This document shows, piece after piece, positions 62,834 through 64,000 of a stretch of 64,000 nucleotides of DNA (the stretch's first letter is position 1; each line of letters opens with the position of its first letter). Source of the DNA: an uncultured Bacteroidota bacterium (GTDB lineage: Bacteria > Bacteroidota > Bacteroidia > Flavobacteriales > Schleiferiaceae); the NCBI GenBank assembly GCA_913057235.1, contig CAJXNI010000001.1:62001-126000 (forward strand). Direction: 5' to 3'. The notes beneath the pieces were generated by a model, which was not told where the DNA came from, did no database searches, and saw nothing but the letters and a program-made list of their open reading frames with translations. Both the position numbers and the translations under genes were made by a program.

Positions 62834-64000
62834 TAATACAGACCGCAAGAGTTGGTTAGAAATAGAAAGCAATAGCGACTTCCCCATTCAAAATATTCCC
62901 TTTGGTGTTTTTATGGCGCATGATGACCATATTACCATAGGTACGCGCCTGGGAGATTGGGCCGTAGACTTGAACGTACTGCATCAGTTAGGTTACTTTG
63001 AGGGAATCACCCTACCGGAAGATGTGTTTTTGCAAGACACCCTCAACGATTTTATCACCTTGGGCCGCCCTATTTGCCGGCAGGTACGCAACCGTATTGC
63101 GGATATTTTTGATGCCGAGAATGACCAATTGAAAAACAATCAGGAGCACCGTAACGAGGTACTTTTTAAAGTAGATGAAATTCAGGTACTCATGCCTGTT
63201 TTTGTGCAAGACTACACCGATTTTTACAGCAGCCGCGAACACGCTGAAAACGTGGGCACCATGTTTAGAGGCAAAGAGAACGCCCTCATGCCCAACTGGC
63301 TGCACCTTCCAGTTGGCTACCACGGCCGTTCCAGCTCCATTGTGGTGAGCGGAGAAAATATTCATCGCCCTAAAGGCCAAACCATGCCTGAAGGAGCTGA
63401 CAAGCCGGTATTTGGCCCCAGCAAACTGATGGACTTTGAATTGGAAATGGCCTTTATCACCACCGATGGCAAGCACTTAGGCGAAAGCATTTCTACCGAT
63501 GAAGCCGAGGAGTACATTTTTGGTATGGTGATTTTTAACGACTGGAGTGCCCGTGATTTGCAAAAGTGGGAGTACGTGCCGTTAGGACCGTTTTTAGGTA
63601 AAAACTTTGGCAGCAGTATTTCGCCTTGGGTAGTTACCCTGGATGCCTTGGAGCCCTTTAGAACAGAGGCCCCTAAACAGAATCCTGAACCACTGCCCTA
63701 CTTGAAATGTGCCAATAACACCGCCTACGATATTAACCTGGAAGTTTACATTCAGCCCGAGGGTGGCGAAGAAACGCGGGTAAGCGAAAGCAACCATAAA
63801 TACTTGTACTGGACCATGGTGCAGCAATTGGCACACCACACTGTAAACGGCTGTAACATTAATGCAGGCGATATGATGGCCAGTGGAACTATCAGTGGCC
63901 CAGAGCGTGAAAATTATGGCTCCATGTTAGAATTGAGCTGGCGCGGTTCCAATCCTTTAAAATTAAAGGATGGTTCTGAACGTAAGTTTCTTTTGGATGG
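62820..64000 (+). CDS. fahA: Fumarylacetoacetase, N-terminal 393 residues (cut by window end)
   Basis: The ATG is at 62820 and the frame stays open to the last base, so the C-terminus is missing (about 25-30 residues by family length). Family motifs: 'QDYTDFYSSREHAENVGTMF', 'LPVGYHGRSSSIVVSG', 'FELEMAFI' (metal-binding Glu), 'VIFNDWSARDLQKWEYVPLG', 'GPFLGKNFGSSISPWVV'. It splits fumarylacetoacetate into fumarate and acetoacetate, the last step of tyrosine breakdown. Cytoplasmic, metal-dependent. The rest of the tyrosine pathway is probably downstream of the window. Confidence 0.95.
   Translation, partial: MLTANNTDRKSWLEIESNSDFPIQNIPFGVFMAHDDHITIGTRLGDWAVDLNVLHQLGYFEGITLPEDVFLQDTLNDFITLGRPICRQVRNRIADIFDAENDQLKNNQEHRNEVLFKVDEIQVLMPVFVQDYTDFYSSREHAENVGTMFRGKENALMPNWLHLPVGYHGRSSSIVVSGENIHRPKGQTMPEGADKPVFGPSKLMDFELEMAFITTDGKHLGESISTDEAEEYIFGMVIFNDWSARDLQKWEYVPLGPFLGKNFGSSISPWVVTLDALEPFRTEAPKQNPEPLPYLKCANNTAYDINLEVYIQPEGGEETRVSESNHKYLYWTMVQQLAHHTVNGCNINAGDMMASGTISGPERENYGSMLELSWRGSNPLKLKDGSERKFLLD

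Noticed and set aside
63012-63476. 154-codon leftward open frame in the fumarylacetoacetase region
   Set aside because: Antisense to a clear fahA gene with family motifs in the + frame.

Overview
The window looks like a stretch of chromosome from a marine-type Bacteroidetes (Flavobacteriia/Cryomorphaceae-like), at moderate GC. Reasons: five secreted proteins end in type A type-IX-secretion (T9SS) sorting domains of the 'YPNP...' kind; there is a TonB-dependent receptor, a BatA protein, a BlaI/M56 pair and SSS symporters; gene starts show almost no Shine-Dalgarno sequences; and matches to the Bacteroidetes -7 promoter box TAnnTTTG lie just upstream of many starts. No rRNA, tRNA or CRISPR was seen. 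Everything here was read by eye, with no database search.

Layout. 1-6.3 kb: end of a TonB-dependent receptor, a nucleoid-associated protein, a lipoprotein, then a leftward sulfur-metabolism set (Crp/Fnr regulator, persulfide dioxygenase-rhodanese fusion, cysteine-dioxygenase-like cupin, single-domain rhodanese). 6.4-21 kb: a 7TMR-DISM histidine kinase, a 1813-residue repeat-built T9SS protein, a BlaI/M56 locus whose M56 gene is broken, a glycosyltransferase, an S8 and an M43 T9SS protease. 21-28.3 kb: an island of decay around an intact exported catalase-peroxidase. It holds an outer-membrane protein gene with an in-frame stop, a degenerate IS4-family element and a response-regulator remnant. 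28.3-41.7 kb: a T9SS trypsin-like protease, then a compact operon of an ABC ATPase, a permease with His-rich loops, two tandem CxxC proteins and an alpha/beta hydrolase. BatA, a dihydroorotase homologue without its HxH site, and two glycosyltransferases follow. 41.7-57.4 kb: mostly leftward genes. These include a PIG-L deacetylase/35-residue membrane peptide/SSS symporter operon in which the peptide gene is easy to miss, plus a peroxiredoxin, ZIP, methyltransferase, TauE, M14 and a second SSS. A 1202-residue S8 protease runs the other way. 57.4-64 kb: a lipoprotein, a THUMP RNA methyltransferase, a MITE-like repeat, a copper P-type ATPase, glyA and the start of a fumarylacetoacetase gene cut by the window end.

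How the genes may work together. The sulfur cluster would oxidise cysteine- and sulfide-derived persulfides under a Cys-rich Crp-type sensor. The ABC operon may handle a transition metal such as zinc. The T9SS proteases and repeat protein feed extracellular protein breakdown and adhesion. KatG, peroxiredoxin and the copper ATPase cover stress. The most novel-looking items are the 35-residue peptide gene coupled to the SSS symporter, the CDO homologue with a replaced iron ligand, the His-rich ABC/tandem CxxC operon, the Cys-rich Crp regulator beside persulfide enzymes, and the tandem operator in front of a dead BlaI/M56 system.
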